A program made the translations under genes and the position numbers. Under the pieces are notes generated by a model, which was not told the DNA's origin, made no database searches, and saw only the letters and a list, made by a program, of their open reading frames with translations. This document shows positions 9,239 to 18,659 of a stretch of 64,000 bases of DNA, piece by piece (within the stretch, counting starts at the first letter, position 1; each line of letters starts with the position of its first letter). Where the stretch lies: NCBI GenBank assembly GCA_003233055.1, contig QIKP01000039.1:79138-143137 (forward strand), given 5' to 3'. This DNA comes from Planctomycetaceae bacterium. GTDB lineage: Bacteria; Planctomycetota; Planctomycetia; Pirellulales; Lacipirellulaceae.

Positions 9239-10438
9239 CTACAAACCAACCTGCCGAGTCGGCCGATCGCCCAACAGCAGGACCAACCGCTCGATCGCCT
9301 CGGCCGAGTGGAGGTAGCTAAGGCTCACCCGTAGCCGTGCCTGGCCTTTGGCGACCGTTGGGGGACGAATCCCGGGGACGAAGAGCCCCGCCTCACGCAG
9401 CTGAGTTGCGAGCTTCATCGTTTGTTCGGCACTCCCGATAACCATCGGCACAATTTGGCTCGTCGATCCAGCAAGGTCCCAGCCCTGGCCGGCAAGCGTC
9501 TCGCGAAGCGACCGGGACCGCTCCAGCAATTGGGTGCGCCGCTCCGGTTCTTTTTCAACGACTCGGATCGCCGCAAGCCCTGCTGCGGGCGAAGCAGCTT
9601 CTGCGGCAGTCGAGTAGACATAAGTCCGGGCCTTATTCGCCAGCCAATCGATCAGCATTTGCGGCCCACAAACAAATCCCCCGCTCGCGCCGAGCGCTTT
9701 ACTCAGCGTCCCGACACGGAGCGTCACCTGCCGTTCCAACGCTGGAGCTTCTGCAGCCAGATGCTCGACAATCCCACGTCCGGTCGGCCCCCAAACTCCG
9801 GTGGCGTGTGCCTCGTCGACCATCAGCATGGCGTTGTACTCTTCGGCCAGCTGCCCAATCTCTACAAGCGGTGCGAAGTCGCCATCCATGCTGAAGAGCG
9901 AGTCGGTGACGATCAGCCGCCGCCGGTACTGGCCTTTCCCTTCTTCCAGCCGCATGGCCAGCGCGCGCCAGTCGTTATGCGGATAGACCCAGCGCTCCGC
10001 CTTGGAGAGACGTGCACCGTCGATCAGGCTGGCATGATTCTTGGCATCGGCATAGAGGGCGTCTCCCCGGCCAACGAGCGAGGGAATCGTCCCCGCGTTC
10101 GCCGCGAAGCCACTAGGAAACAATAGCGCCGCCTCGGTCCCTTCCCATCGCGCAAGTTCGACTTCAAGCTGGGCATGCTCGCTACTTCGGCCACTGACCA
10201 GGGGACTTGCTCCACTTCCCCAGCCAGCACTGGCGATCGCCGCGATGGCTGCGTCGCCGAGCCGCGGATCAGCGGCGAGGCCAAGGTAGTCGTTCGCACC
10301 AAAGTTCACGAGCCGCTGGCCATCGATCATCACTTCCGCCCCCTGCGGCGACGCCCGCTCCGCGAGCCTCCGACGCAGTCCATCCCGATCAAGACGATCG
10401 AGCTGTTCAGGCAACCAATGAAGCGGAGAAGAGAGCAT
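9239..10438 (-). CDS. bioF: 8-amino-7-oxononanoate synthase
   Basis: PLP enzyme that condenses pimeloyl-ACP or pimeloyl-CoA with alanine in biotin synthesis. The 399 aa product carries the family hallmarks: NFGANDYLGL near residue 50, GSGASPLVSG near 80, FPSGFAANAGT near 115, KNHASLIDG near 142, the aspartate motif MVDEAHATGVWG near 215 and the PLP lysine segment TLSKALGASGGF near 250. ATG at 10438 is chosen because it gives the usual N-terminus; the reading frame stays open to 10597 through repeat DNA. bioD is present at 33.4 kb, unlinked. A C7-keto amine synthase paralogue (such as Kbl) is less likely given the N-terminal residues. Confidence 0.92.
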   Translation of the reverse strand: MLSSPLHWLPEQLDRLDRDGLRRRLAERASPQGAEVMIDGQRLVNFGANDYLGLAADPRLGDAAIAAIASAGWGSGASPLVSGRSSEHAQLEVELARWEGTEAALLFPSGFAANAGTIPSLVGRGDALYADAKNHASLIDGARLSKAERWVYPHNDWRALAMRLEEGKGQYRRRLIVTDSLFSMDGDFAPLVEIGQLAEEYNAMLMVDEAHATGVWGPTGRGIVEHLAAEAPALERQVTLRVGTLSKALGASGGFVCGPQMLIDWLANKARTYVYSTAAEAASPAAGLAAIRVVEKEPERRTQLLERSRSLRETLAGQGWDLAGSTSQIVPMVIGSAEQTMKLATQLREAGLFVPGIRPPTVAKGQARLRVSLSYLHSAEAIERLVLLLGDRPTRQVGL

Positions 10439-10514
10439 AAGTGGCGAAGCCGCTTCAGCGGCCGGGAGAGATTGGACAGAAATAAATGAAGACTTCCCCC
10501 CAATTCTCCCCCAG

Positions 10515-10534
10515 GCGAGCCACGGGCGTAAGCC
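10515..10534. repeat. Hairpin repeat CCACGGGC...GCCCGTGG
   Basis: An 8-bp perfect stem around a GTAA loop, with a GAGGGC extension to the right. It lies between divergent genes, so it is more likely a dispersed palindrome than a terminator for either. Confidence 0.6.
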
Positions 10535-10565
10535 CGTGGAGGGCCGCTTCCGTGCAACCCGCCAA

Positions 10566-10597
10566 CCGAGACACGCTCCACCCGAGACACGCTCCAC
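10566..10597. repeat. Tandem duplication of a 16-nt unit
   Basis: CCGAGACACGCTCCAC is present twice, head to tail and without mismatch. Confidence 0.85.
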
Positions 10598-10735
10598 CCG
10601 CCAGATGCTCGCCTTGCCGCCGGTTTGACTTTCGGTGCCTCGCAGGGCAAGAATACACTGCGGGCCCCTGAATCACCGATCGGGGGAACTTTCCGCCCCT
10701 TCGCTCCGTCGAAGCCATTGAAGCCCTGAGCCTCC

Positions 10736-11302
10736 GTGCCCCAGCCCAACCCTCTTACCGACGCCCAAACCATTGCCGCCGTAAGGGGGGGCGATCCTTC
10801 GGCTTATGGCGAATTGGTCGCCCGCTACCAGGACCGGTTATTCCGTACCCTATCTCGGCTGCTTGGGTCGGTCGACGATGCCGAGGACGTGGCCCAAGAG
10901 GCGATCATCCAGGCTTACGTCAAGCTCGACACCTTTAAAGGAAATTCCGCGTTTTATACCTGGCTCTACCGAATCGCCTTCAACCTCGCCATGAGCCACG
11001 CCCGAAAACGAAGACCGGCAACCCTACTCGACGGAGACGAGAACCGAAGCCTTGCGGAGCCAGTCGACCAAGGCAAATCTCCGCAGCAGGCTGTCGAAAC
11101 CAAAGAACGAATCGAAACCGTACAAAACGCGATCAACCAACTTGCCGACGACTATCGGCAGGTTGTCGTGTTGCGGGAACTGGAAGGGTGTGACTACGAA
11201 CAGATTGCCCACATCTTGGAGATCCCCATCGGCACCGTCCGCAGCCGACTATTCCGTGCCCGAACGCAACTAAAAGCCACACTCACCTCGTTGGTAGACT
11301 GA
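10736..11302 (+). CDS. RNA polymerase sigma-70 factor, ECF subfamily
   Basis: Alternative sigma factor of 188 aa with region 2 (YGELVARYQDRLFRTLSRLL, then DAEDVAQEAIIQAY and FYTWLYRIAFNLAMSHARKR) and region 4 (LRELEGCDYEQIAHIL, then IPIGTVRSRLFRARTQL). The start is GTG at 10736. The anti-sigma gene follows 28 nt downstream, a layout typical of ECF systems in which the membrane partner holds the sigma factor inactive. The RpoE-like region 4 and linker place it among planctomycete ECFs paired with a transmembrane regulator. Confidence 0.93.
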   Translation: MPQPNPLTDAQTIAAVRGGDPSAYGELVARYQDRLFRTLSRLLGSVDDAEDVAQEAIIQAYVKLDTFKGNSAFYTWLYRIAFNLAMSHARKRRPATLLDGDENRSLAEPVDQGKSPQQAVETKERIETVQNAINQLADDYRQVVVLRELEGCDYEQIAHILEIPIGTVRSRLFRARTQLKATLTSLVD

Positions 11303-11330
11303 GCCGCCGGCGCTAGCCTTGAGTATTGTC

Positions 11331-12950
11331 GTGACCGAATCCAACCAACCGACCCGAGACGAGCAACTGCTCAGCGCCTACATCGATGGCGAGCTGACCG
11401 CCGAAGAATTGGTCGCTGTCGAAGCGTGGCTTGCGGAAGATGGGGACGCACGCGAATTGGTGGAAGAACTCCGAAACGTTGCCGCCACTTTGCAAGGTTT
11501 GCCAACGCAGACGCTCTCCGACGACTGGAAACGGACGCTCGCCGAGCGGCTCGACCGGGCGACGATTTCGACTTCTTCACCGGCCAACTCCCCTGAAGCC
11601 AACTCCCATAAAGTGATTCCCCGCCTGTCGGTCGGTCGCTCGCTGCGCGGGTGGACCTGGTCGGTGGGCGCGATTGCCGCCGCGCTGCTGATCATGTTTC
11701 TGCTCCCAGAGCCCGAGGAGAACAAAGAAATCGCGAAGGCCCCCCCCCACGCCACCGAAAGCGAGGTCGCTTCAGCGACAGGGGAAGCAATCGACGGAAT
11801 TGCAGCCGCCAAAATTGTCGACGAAGGTGGCCTCCTTGAGCCTCCCTCCGCGGCGATGGCCGGGACGAGCCTGCCTCTGCCTGCCACGGTGCCGGCCATG
11901 GATTTCGCAATGGACTCGGCCTCGCCGGCCACAGGTGATGCAAATGCCCTGAATGCCCGGAATGGCTTGATGGGAATAGAAGAAGAAGAACGGAAAGAAG
12001 AGCTGGGCTACTTAGACGATGGTCCCTACCTGATCGTCTGGGCCGACATGCCGACCGAATCGCTCCGCCGGCAAGAGTTTCACACCGTGCTGCGAAGCAA
12101 TCAGATTGAGCTCGATCGCAAAGCGGATAGTTGGGCCAACGTTGCCGAGCCGGTCCGTCGCCAAATCGCCAGCCGAAACATCGCCAGCCGAAACATCGCC
12201 AGCCGAAACGAGGTACAAAGCGACGCCCCCAAGCGAGCCCGCCTCAGCAGTCAGACCGATGCCGATGATTCCCCCCCCATCGAAGGCGAGACACTCCTTG
12301 TCGAAGCGTCGGTTGAGCAAATCGTCGCCTGCCTGGTCGACATGAACGGCGATACCGGGAACTTCCAAACCATCACCATCGAACCGGTCGACGAACGCCA
12401 CACCCAAGAATGGGGGCGGGCTCGACGAGGAAAACTTGCAGTCAAGGAACGATGGAACCGTAGCGACAAGGAGAAGCGAAGACGATTCAGTGAGTTGGAG
12501 CAGGCCAAAAAGAACGAATCGAGCGGTGAGAAGTTTTTAGAATCAGGAGCCGCCCCGACCAAGGCCTCCGTCCCCAAGGGCGAAAGAAGCAACAGCGAGC
12601 GAAGCTGGGGGTTCCAGGGCTATGCGCAACGGGTGGAACGACCGGGCGACTGGTACTATTTCAACAGCCCGCCGAAGAAGGAGGGACGGGTCTCTCTCCT
12701 GAAGGAAAAATCGGGAGACTTTTCACGCAAGATCGCGAAGAGCGTGCAACGAAGGGAAGAGCTGGCGCAGCAGGTGGCGAGTCTCCATGAATTGTATTCC
12801 GAGGCAGCTACCGGAAAGGCCAGCGTCCGTTCCCAAGGGAGGCGGGAAGCGGCGCAGCCGCTGCAAGTGCTGTTCGTACTCCGCAACGCCGACTTGCAAG
12901 CTCCAGCCTCTAAGACGAGCCCTGGTCAGGTGGAAGCCGCGAAGCCTTGA
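11331..12950 (+). CDS. Putative membrane anti-sigma factor with long extracytoplasmic domain
   Basis: The N-terminus resembles anti-sigma factor domains (EQLLSAYIDGELTAEE, then a helical segment ending near residue 75) but lacks the HxxxCxxC zinc motif. A single transmembrane helix follows (VGAIAAALLIMFLLPE, about 110-128). The rest, to 539 aa, is an extracytoplasmic region with low-complexity stretches and a C-terminal part rich in Lys, Arg and Glu. It follows the ECF gene closely. A 15-nt tandem repeat at 12165-12209 encodes three IASRN units. I start at GTG 11331; a TTG at 11319 is in frame. The partner assignment is inferred from position. Confidence 0.75.
   Translation: MTESNQPTRDEQLLSAYIDGELTAEELVAVEAWLAEDGDARELVEELRNVAATLQGLPTQTLSDDWKRTLAERLDRATISTSSPANSPEANSHKVIPRLSVGRSLRGWTWSVGAIAAALLIMFLLPEPEENKEIAKAPPHATESEVASATGEAIDGIAAAKIVDEGGLLEPPSAAMAGTSLPLPATVPAMDFAMDSASPATGDANALNARNGLMGIEEEERKEELGYLDDGPYLIVWADMPTESLRRQEFHTVLRSNQIELDRKADSWANVAEPVRRQIASRNIASRNIASRNEVQSDAPKRARLSSQTDADDSPPIEGETLLVEASVEQIVACLVDMNGDTGNFQTITIEPVDERHTQEWGRARRGKLAVKERWNRSDKEKRRRFSELEQAKKNESSGEKFLESGAAPTKASVPKGERSNSERSWGFQGYAQRVERPGDWYYFNSPPKKEGRVSLLKEKSGDFSRKIAKSVQRREELAQQVASLHELYSEAATGKASVRSQGRREAAQPLQVLFVLRNADLQAPASKTSPGQVEAAKP
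12165..12209 (+). repeat. In-frame 15-nt tandem repeat, three copies
   Basis: ATCGCCAGCCGAAAC occurs three times in perfect tandem inside the anti-sigma gene, each encoding IASRN. It is a likely length-variable microsatellite-like site that keeps the frame. Confidence 0.9.
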
Positions 12951-13063
12951 TCCCAGGATGGGTTTCTTGCTCGATTCAGGTAGACTGCCTGGCTCTCCCC
13001 CGCATGATCGTGTGGCGGGCCTGAGGTTTTTTTCTTTTCTCCCCATCTTTTACGGAGTTTTTC

Positions 13064-13270
13064 ATGGCCGATGTCCACATTCGCATGCGTCCCAGTGGTC
13101 CTTTTCTCGTCGAGGGACCTTTTACGCTGACCGACTCGGAAGGCAATGCCTTTGAGATCCCCGCCGGGAAGCCCGCGATCGCGTTGTGCCGCTGCGGCGA
13201 GTCGAAGAAGCGGCCTTTTTGCGATGGGGCCCACAAGGGCTGCGGCTTTGAATCGGACGAGCGAGCGTAG
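13064..13270 (+). CDS. CDGSH-type iron-sulfur protein
   Basis: A 68 aa single-domain protein with the CDGSH zinc-finger-like motif CRCGESKKRPFCDGAH (residues 42-57): three Cys and one His that ligate a 2Fe-2S cluster, as in mitoNEET-like proteins. It has no transmembrane anchor, so it is a small soluble redox or cluster-transfer protein. The start ATG at 13064 follows a TTTT-rich leader; no strong Shine-Dalgarno is seen. It stands alone between the anti-sigma gene and a hypothetical gene. Confidence 0.92.
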   Translation: MADVHIRMRPSGPFLVEGPFTLTDSEGNAFEIPAGKPAIALCRCGESKKRPFCDGAHKGCGFESDERA

Positions 13271-13540
13271 GCCTGGTCCCGATTCGCTCGGCGAATCTGC
13301 TTCAAGTCGTGGAGCGAATCGCCGCGCTCGTGGAGGAGCAGGCCATCGACACGTTATCCCCGCCAATCCTTCGATGCTTGGTTCCCAAACGACCGGTATT
13401 GACGGTTGTTTCGCGAGGCGGCTTGCTCTTGTGTCGAAAACGGCCGGAAAGGAGAGCCAGCTACCTGTTCGCCAGTGCGCCGCGCGTGCTAAAATTCCCG
13501 CCCCGATCATTCGTTTTGATAACAAGGCAGGAGGCACCTC

Positions 13541-14374
13541 GTGGCGACTACGGAAACCAAAGAACAGCAGACCGAAACGACCAGCAGCCTAGAAATAACC
13601 CGCAGCGCTGAAACGACTGGCAGCGCGGTCGACGATGCCTCGCGACCCTTCGTCGGGCAATGGCACACCCTCCTTAGCACCACCAACTGGGAGAAGGGCC
13701 AGATCCTTAGCGACTGGCGCGCCGCCAAAGAGAAATCGGGCGAGGAAGTCTCGGCCTACTCCGACGAAGCCTGGGCCCAACTTGTCGGCGAGGTAACGAG
13801 CCAACATGTCGGGCGGCTGCGGCGTGTGTTCGATCGGTTCGGCAGTGTGCAATCCGAATACGAAGGGCTTTACTGGAGCCACTTCCATGCCGCCCTCGAT
13901 TGGGACGACCCAGAAATCTGGCTCGAAGGGGCGCTCCACCAAGGTTGGAGCATCTCGCGCATGCGTCGCCAACGCGAGATGGCTCATGGCGAAGCGGAAG
14001 AAGCGGGTGGCGAGAACGTCACCCAGTCGCGCATCACTGGCGAAGAGGTTGCCACCGTCACCGATCCTGGCATGGCCGCTTCAGCGGCCGGAGCAGCAGA
14101 CAGGCCAACGGACGCTTCCGCGGAAGACGCAAGCGATGCCCCCTTCGACGACCAGAGCAACCCGGAAATGACCGCTGCCGAGAAGAGCACTCCGGCAAAA
14201 CACCGCCCCTTCGAAGAGCTTGCAGAACTTCCCGACGACTTGGCCGATGCGTTTGAGTCGATGAAGCTGGCGATCCTGCACCACAAGCTCACGAGTTGGG
14301 AAGCAGTCTCTCGCGAGGACCTGCTAAGTGCGCTGGATGCGCTGAAACAACTAGCGGTTGCGCCGTCGGAGTAG
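13541..14374 (+). CDS. Hypothetical acidic protein
   Basis: No family recognised. The 277 aa product has a Thr/Glu-rich N-terminus (1-35), a well-ordered Trp-rich segment (about 38-150, with FVGQWHTLLSTTNWEKGQI and SHFHAALDWDD), a low-complexity Ala/Asp/Ser middle region (about 155-225) and a helical C-terminus (FEELAELPDDLADAFESM). The Trp-rich part looks like a conserved planctomycete domain. The start is GTG at 13541, supported by an AGGAGG ribosome site about 8 nt upstream. A GGCCGCTTCAGCGGCC palindrome lies inside the low-complexity part at 14074-14089, where it encodes Ala-rich sequence. Confidence 0.75.
   Translation: MATTETKEQQTETTSSLEITRSAETTGSAVDDASRPFVGQWHTLLSTTNWEKGQILSDWRAAKEKSGEEVSAYSDEAWAQLVGEVTSQHVGRLRRVFDRFGSVQSEYEGLYWSHFHAALDWDDPEIWLEGALHQGWSISRMRRQREMAHGEAEEAGGENVTQSRITGEEVATVTDPGMAASAAGAADRPTDASAEDASDAPFDDQSNPEMTAAEKSTPAKHRPFEELAELPDDLADAFESMKLAILHHKLTSWEAVSREDLLSALDALKQLAVAPSE
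14074..14089. repeat. GGCCGCTTCAGCGGCC palindrome inside a CDS
   Basis: Identical to the palindrome at 23002-23017 and nearly identical to that at 10449. Here it is in frame within the hypothetical gene's low-complexity region. Confidence 0.8.
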
Positions 14375-14419
14375 AACCAGAGGGGAGCCGACCGAAAATC
14401 GGACCTCCCCGCAGGGACC

Positions 14420-15214
14420 TCATTCGAAACGGTAGCCAAACCGGCGGCAATCTTCCCCGAATCGATCCGCAACAATCGCTTGGGACTCGGCATCGTAGTA
14501 GTCACGGTAGTCACGTCGGACGGTTCGATTGAGGTGAGGCAACTCCGCCGCGATGCCTAGCTCGCCCATCACGGTATCGAAAGACTCTTGCAGCGACTCG
14601 AACCGGCCAACGTAGTCCATGGCCAAGACTCCGTCGCGGCTAGAAAGCCACTCGGTCTGCGATTGAAACATTTTCGGGTTGTCATACCAAGGTTGTTTTT
14701 GCTCGCCGTAGGCTAGCCGAACCCAATCGCCAAAGCTGACTCGATGGCGAGCAAGCTGCGTTTGGTTGGTACGTACCCGAAACTCGTAGTGCGAGACGAC
14801 CTTGTCCCATGGATTTCGGACGATCGCCAGCTTGTAGGCCCGATCCCACAGTCGACGAGGGATCCGCTGCTGCGCCTGTTGCACGGTCAAGTGTGTCTTG
14901 TAGGTGATGCCTAGCGCACGAGCGATGCTGGTGCCGCCCGTCTTGTTGATGTGGATGTAAACGATCGTGCGGCCATTGGCGAGCTGGCGGTAGCAGCCAG
15001 GGAGCGGGGCAAACTGACCGGAATGAAATCCTCGCCACTGGTCCGACACCAGCCGAACGAACCGATCACGCACCCTGGTCGCCAGGGTGATCTCGCCCGA
15101 CGATCGAGGGGCCCCCAACGGCCACAGTTTTCCTCCCAACCAACTGGCGGTCAGCTCCTGTTCGGGCGGCGCCCCTTTCGACGACGTAGCAACGAGTGGT
15201 TCTTTGGTGCGCAT
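14420..15214 (-). CDS. Sulfotransferase family protein (Sulfotransfer_2-like)
   Basis: Predicted transfer of sulfate from PAPS to a carbohydrate or other acceptor. The 5'-phosphosulfate loop is IHINKTGGTSI (about residues 87-97) and the 3'-phosphate site is AIVRNPWDKVVSHY (about 129-142), in the usual order and spacing. Later features include FGDWVRLAY and the C-terminal YVGRFESLQESFDTV typical of this group. Length is 264 aa. No signal peptide is evident. Planctomycetes carry many such genes, often with sulfatases, but none is adjacent. It is convergent with the preceding hypothetical gene, 45 nt away. Confidence 0.9.
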   Translation of the reverse strand: MRTKEPLVATSSKGAPPEQELTASWLGGKLWPLGAPRSSGEITLATRVRDRFVRLVSDQWRGFHSGQFAPLPGCYRQLANGRTIVYIHINKTGGTSIARALGITYKTHLTVQQAQQRIPRRLWDRAYKLAIVRNPWDKVVSHYEFRVRTNQTQLARHRVSFGDWVRLAYGEQKQPWYDNPKMFQSQTEWLSSRDGVLAMDYVGRFESLQESFDTVMGELGIAAELPHLNRTVRRDYRDYYDAESQAIVADRFGEDCRRFGYRFE

Positions 15215-15485
15215 AGCGAAGGTGCCCTATTGCGATGCAACGCCTACAGGCAGAAGAAATTACCTAGGACCGGACCAGAAGAAGACAGTAGCCATTCTAG
15301 TCGTGCCATGGCGCGGTGTCACCCATTTTATAACGGCAGTCGACTTGCGGATTCCTGCGGGCCTGGATCGCTCCATGCTCCAAAAAACCCTAGAAAACAG
15401 GGCCACACTTCCACAAAGCCCCTCCACCGGTCCTTCTTGGCCCCCCCGCCGGCCAGAAAAAAATCGCCCAACGAGGAATCTTGGT

Positions 15486-15965
15486 TCAACTTGCCGCGTA
15501 CTGCTCGGCGTAGTCGAGGACCCAGCGATCGATCAACTGCCGAAAGCCGTCGAGATCGGCATCGTCCAGCTTTTGGAAATGCTGGCGGTTGAACTTCTCT
15601 TTGTTACCGACGGCACCTTTCGCGGAGATATCGAGCACGTGGTAGCTGCTAAATTTCCCCACCACCACTTGCAGTCGGCTATAAGCGTTGCAACGTTTGC
15701 CAGCCTCTATCTTCAGGTCATCTCGGCTTACCGCCCCGCCCCAGCCCCGATCGTCGACAATCGTCTCGAAATGGAATCCCGGAAAGTTGTCGCTCAATTG
15801 GTGTAAGCAGGACTCGATGTGCTCGGTCAACTCAAGCCGGGCGCTGGAGTGGCGACGGCGGTACTCTTCCGCCGACAGCGCCTCCGCTGCTGCCCGTTCC
15901 TCCTGCTCGGCACGGCTGCGCTGCCCACGATCGGCTGCCAATTGAAGACGTTTGCGAAAATCCAT
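15486..15965 (-). CDS. Hypothetical protein
   Basis: No family recognised. The 159 aa soluble product has a charged helical N-terminus rich in Arg, Glu and Ala (1-50), a central segment FHFETIVDDRGWGGAVSRDD, a beta-rich RLQVVVGKFSSYHVLDISAK and a C-terminal helix ending DRWVLDYAEQYAAS. It looks like a compact conserved domain. It is downstream of tex on the same strand but separated by 186 nt. Confidence 0.75.
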   Translation of the reverse strand: MDFRKRLQLAADRGQRSRAEQEERAAAEALSAEEYRRRHSSARLELTEHIESCLHQLSDNFPGFHFETIVDDRGWGGAVSRDDLKIEAGKRCNAYSRLQVVVGKFSSYHVLDISAKGAVGNKEKFNRQHFQKLDDADLDGFRQLIDRWVLDYAEQYAAS

Positions 15966-16151
15966 CGGGGGCTCGGCTGAGAGGAAGGGAGGGCGAAACC
16001 AACAAAGGGGTTGGGATTCGATTCTACGCGGAGCGGCAACGAAAGCCTATTGACCGACGCCCCCTCCCGGGGAACGGAGTCGGGGGACAGCGTTCGTGGA
16101 GCGCCAAGTCGTCCCTCTTCGGACCAGATTCCGTGGGGACACCGCCAGCGG

Positions 16152-18659
16152 CTACTTCTTCCCTTGGTCGTCCGCCGGCTCTTCTTTTTTCTTCTGGAAC
16201 TGCAGCAGGTCACCGAACGACCGCAGGGCCTCTTTGCCCTCGGCCATGTCCTTAGTGATCGGGACGACGTTTTGCTTGGCGCGGCGTTCGAAAGAGCCCG
16301 TTCGTTCGCGAGGTTTGTCTTGGCGCGAGCCACGCCGACCACCGGCTGGTTTTTTTCCACGTCGCGATGAGGCAGGCTTGCCGGTCGCTGTTGACTTAGC
16401 TGCAGCAGGCCGACTGCTGCGAGCCTTCGATTTATCGCGAGGCCTGCGATGCGAAGAGCCTCGCTCCGACCGAGGCTTCTCGGTGCCAGGCTCGATCATC
16501 GTCAACGCAACGCGCCGGCGATCGCTATCGATACCGGTCACCCAGCAATCGATCTGATCGCCGATGGAAACGACCAGATGGGGGTCGCGGACAAACTCGT
16601 TATTAAGCTGGCTAACATGGACCAAGCCGCTATCGGTGAGCCCCACATCTACGAACGCGCCAAAGTCGACCACGTTGAGGACCGTGCCACGAAGCTGCAT
16701 GCCGACCGTTAAGTCGTCGATCTTCACCACATCTCTGCGAAAGACAGGCGGAGGAAGGTCGGTGCGGAGGTCGCGTCCAGGACGTTCGAGTGCCTCGATG
16801 AGTTGCGACAAGGCGTGTTCGCCCAACTCCAGTTTTGCAGCGAGGGTGGGCCGCTCATAGGGCGCGAGGGCCGAGGCGAAAACATCGCTCCAACCTTCCG
16901 AGCCGACTTGCGCCGCTTCGATACGGAGTTCCGCCAGTAGTCGTCCTGCTGCCTCGTAGCTTTCCGGATGAACCCAGGTGGCGTCGAGCGGATTCTCGCC
17001 CCCCTCGATTTTCAAGAATCCAGCCGCCTGCTCAAACGTTGTCGCACCGAGCCCCTTGACCTCCTGCAACGCCTTACGCGTCGGAAAGGGCCCTCGTTCG
17101 GTCCGGTGTTCCAGGATGCGACGAGCGACCAACTGGTTGAGCCCCGCAACATTTTTGAGGAGCGCCATGCTGGCGGTGTTGACATCGACGCCGACGAAAC
17201 TGACGCATGACCGGACCGTGCTTTCGAGCGTCTCCCGCAGGTGGGCTGGCTTGGCGTCGTGTTGGTAAAGACCGACGCCAATGCTTGCCGGATCGATTTT
17301 AACCAACTCGCTCATCGGATCTTGAAGGCGTCGCCCGATGGAGATCGCACTTCGATCGATCGCCTCGCAATCGGGAAACTCCTCGCGTCCAATCGCGCTG
17401 GCAGAATAGACGCTCGCGCCCGCTTCATTGACGATGACGTACTGAAGGTCGGTGTCGGCCAGATCGCTTGCTAGCAGATCGGCCACCAAGGTTTCTGTCG
17501 GCCGACATGCAGAGCCGTTGCCAATGGCGACGATGCTTGGCCTCTGTTCGCGGAGGAGCTCGAGCAGTTTTTTCCGGGAGGCGGCCTGCGATTCGTTGGA
17601 ACCCGTGATGTGGATCAGCCCCAAGGTAATCAGCGCCCCTTGCTCGTCGAGCATCGCGATCTTGCATCCGTTCTTGTAACCAGGGTCGATCGCCAAGACT
17701 CTTCGCCCCGGGACCGGCGGTTGCACCAGGAGGGCTCGGAGGTTGCGGGCGAAAACCTCGACGGCGTGGGCTTCCGCCTTGTCGGTCAGCTCCCGCCGCG
17801 CCTCCCTCTCGAGGCTGGGCAGAATGAGCCGCTGCAGCGAGTCCCGCGCGCAGCCCCGCAAGAAGTCAGCATGGCGATGATCGGGCGCGACGAGATCCTC
17901 GATGGCGAGTTTCTCGAGCGCCGCGGCGTCGAAGTCGAACGAGACGCGGAGTACCTTTGCCTTTTCGCCGCGATTGATCGCAAGCACCCGATGAGGTGGA
18001 ATTCGCGAGAGCGCTTCTTGGAAGTCGAAGTAATCTTTGAAGAGGGGATTCTTCTTGTGGTCGTCCCGGATCTTCGTCGCGACGAGCTTGCCCGTCTTGC
18101 GGAACAGCTTTCGCAGCCGCTGACGAAGTTCTACCTGCTCGCTGAATCGCTCCGCAAGGAGATGCCCTGCGCCAATCAGCGCGAGAGCTGTCTCCCGTAC
18201 CCCCTCATTCACGAAATCCGCGGCGCGGGCGTCGAGGTCGGAACAGGCGGCTGCTTCGGTAAGAATATCTTCCGCTAGTTCCGCAAGGCCTTGCTCACGA
18301 GCCCTAGCCGCGAGCGACTGTTTCTTTGGCTTGAACGGGAGGTAGAGGTCTTCGAGCCGCCGGAGCGTTCCTGCCTTCTCGATCAGCTTCCGCAAATCGT
18401 CAGTCAGCTTGTTCTGTGATTGGAGCGATCGAAGGATCGTCCCTTTTCGCTGCTCGAGCTGTCGAAGTTCGAGAACCCCCTGCCGGACCTGTTCGATCTG
18501 CTGTTCATCCAGGCCGCCGGTCTGGTCCCGGCGGTAGCGCGTGAGGAAGGGAATCGTGTTGCCCGCATCGAGTAGCTCGGAGGTGGAGCGCACCGATTCT
18601 AAAGGCAGCTGCAAGTCGCGAGCTACGCGTGCGAGGTCGACTAACAACTGATGATCCAT
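16152..18659 (-). CDS. tex: Tex-family RNA-binding transcription accessory protein
   Basis: Cytoplasmic nucleic-acid-binding protein related to Spt6. Domains in order: Tex N-terminal helical region, YqgF-like RNase H fold (RVLAIDPGYKNGCKIAMLD), helix-hairpin-helix repeats (VAGLNQLVARRILEHR and LQEVKGLGATTFEQAAGFL) and an S1 RNA-binding domain (LRGTVLNVVDFGAFVDVGL). The core is about 720 residues, as in other Tex proteins; a further 110-residue basic tail rich in Arg, Lys and Ser follows, which probably adds RNA affinity. ATG at 18659 (MDHQLLV) is chosen; the ORF continues upstream to 18773 without family similarity. Total is 835 aa. Confidence 0.95.
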   Translation of the reverse strand: MDHQLLVDLARVARDLQLPLESVRSTSELLDAGNTIPFLTRYRRDQTGGLDEQQIEQVRQGVLELRQLEQRKGTILRSLQSQNKLTDDLRKLIEKAGTLRRLEDLYLPFKPKKQSLAARAREQGLAELAEDILTEAAACSDLDARAADFVNEGVRETALALIGAGHLLAERFSEQVELRQRLRKLFRKTGKLVATKIRDDHKKNPLFKDYFDFQEALSRIPPHRVLAINRGEKAKVLRVSFDFDAAALEKLAIEDLVAPDHRHADFLRGCARDSLQRLILPSLEREARRELTDKAEAHAVEVFARNLRALLVQPPVPGRRVLAIDPGYKNGCKIAMLDEQGALITLGLIHITGSNESQAASRKKLLELLREQRPSIVAIGNGSACRPTETLVADLLASDLADTDLQYVIVNEAGASVYSASAIGREEFPDCEAIDRSAISIGRRLQDPMSELVKIDPASIGVGLYQHDAKPAHLRETLESTVRSCVSFVGVDVNTASMALLKNVAGLNQLVARRILEHRTERGPFPTRKALQEVKGLGATTFEQAAGFLKIEGGENPLDATWVHPESYEAAGRLLAELRIEAAQVGSEGWSDVFASALAPYERPTLAAKLELGEHALSQLIEALERPGRDLRTDLPPPVFRRDVVKIDDLTVGMQLRGTVLNVVDFGAFVDVGLTDSGLVHVSQLNNEFVRDPHLVVSIGDQIDCWVTGIDSDRRRVALTMIEPGTEKPRSERGSSHRRPRDKSKARSSRPAAAKSTATGKPASSRRGKKPAGGRRGSRQDKPRERTGSFERRAKQNVVPITKDMAEGKEALRSFGDLLQFQKKKEEPADDQGKK

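Larger units (their letters stand above)
10439..10735. other. Divergent intergenic region bioF / ECF sigma with repeats
   Basis: No gene is supported. It contains a GCCGCTTCAGCGGC palindrome at 10449-10462, a CCACGGGC-GTAA-GCCCGTGG hairpin at about 10515-10534, and a 16-nt tandem duplication (CCGAGACACGCTCCAC) at 10566-10581 and 10582-10597. Promoters for both divergent genes must lie here, but I cannot assign boxes. Confidence 0.7.
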
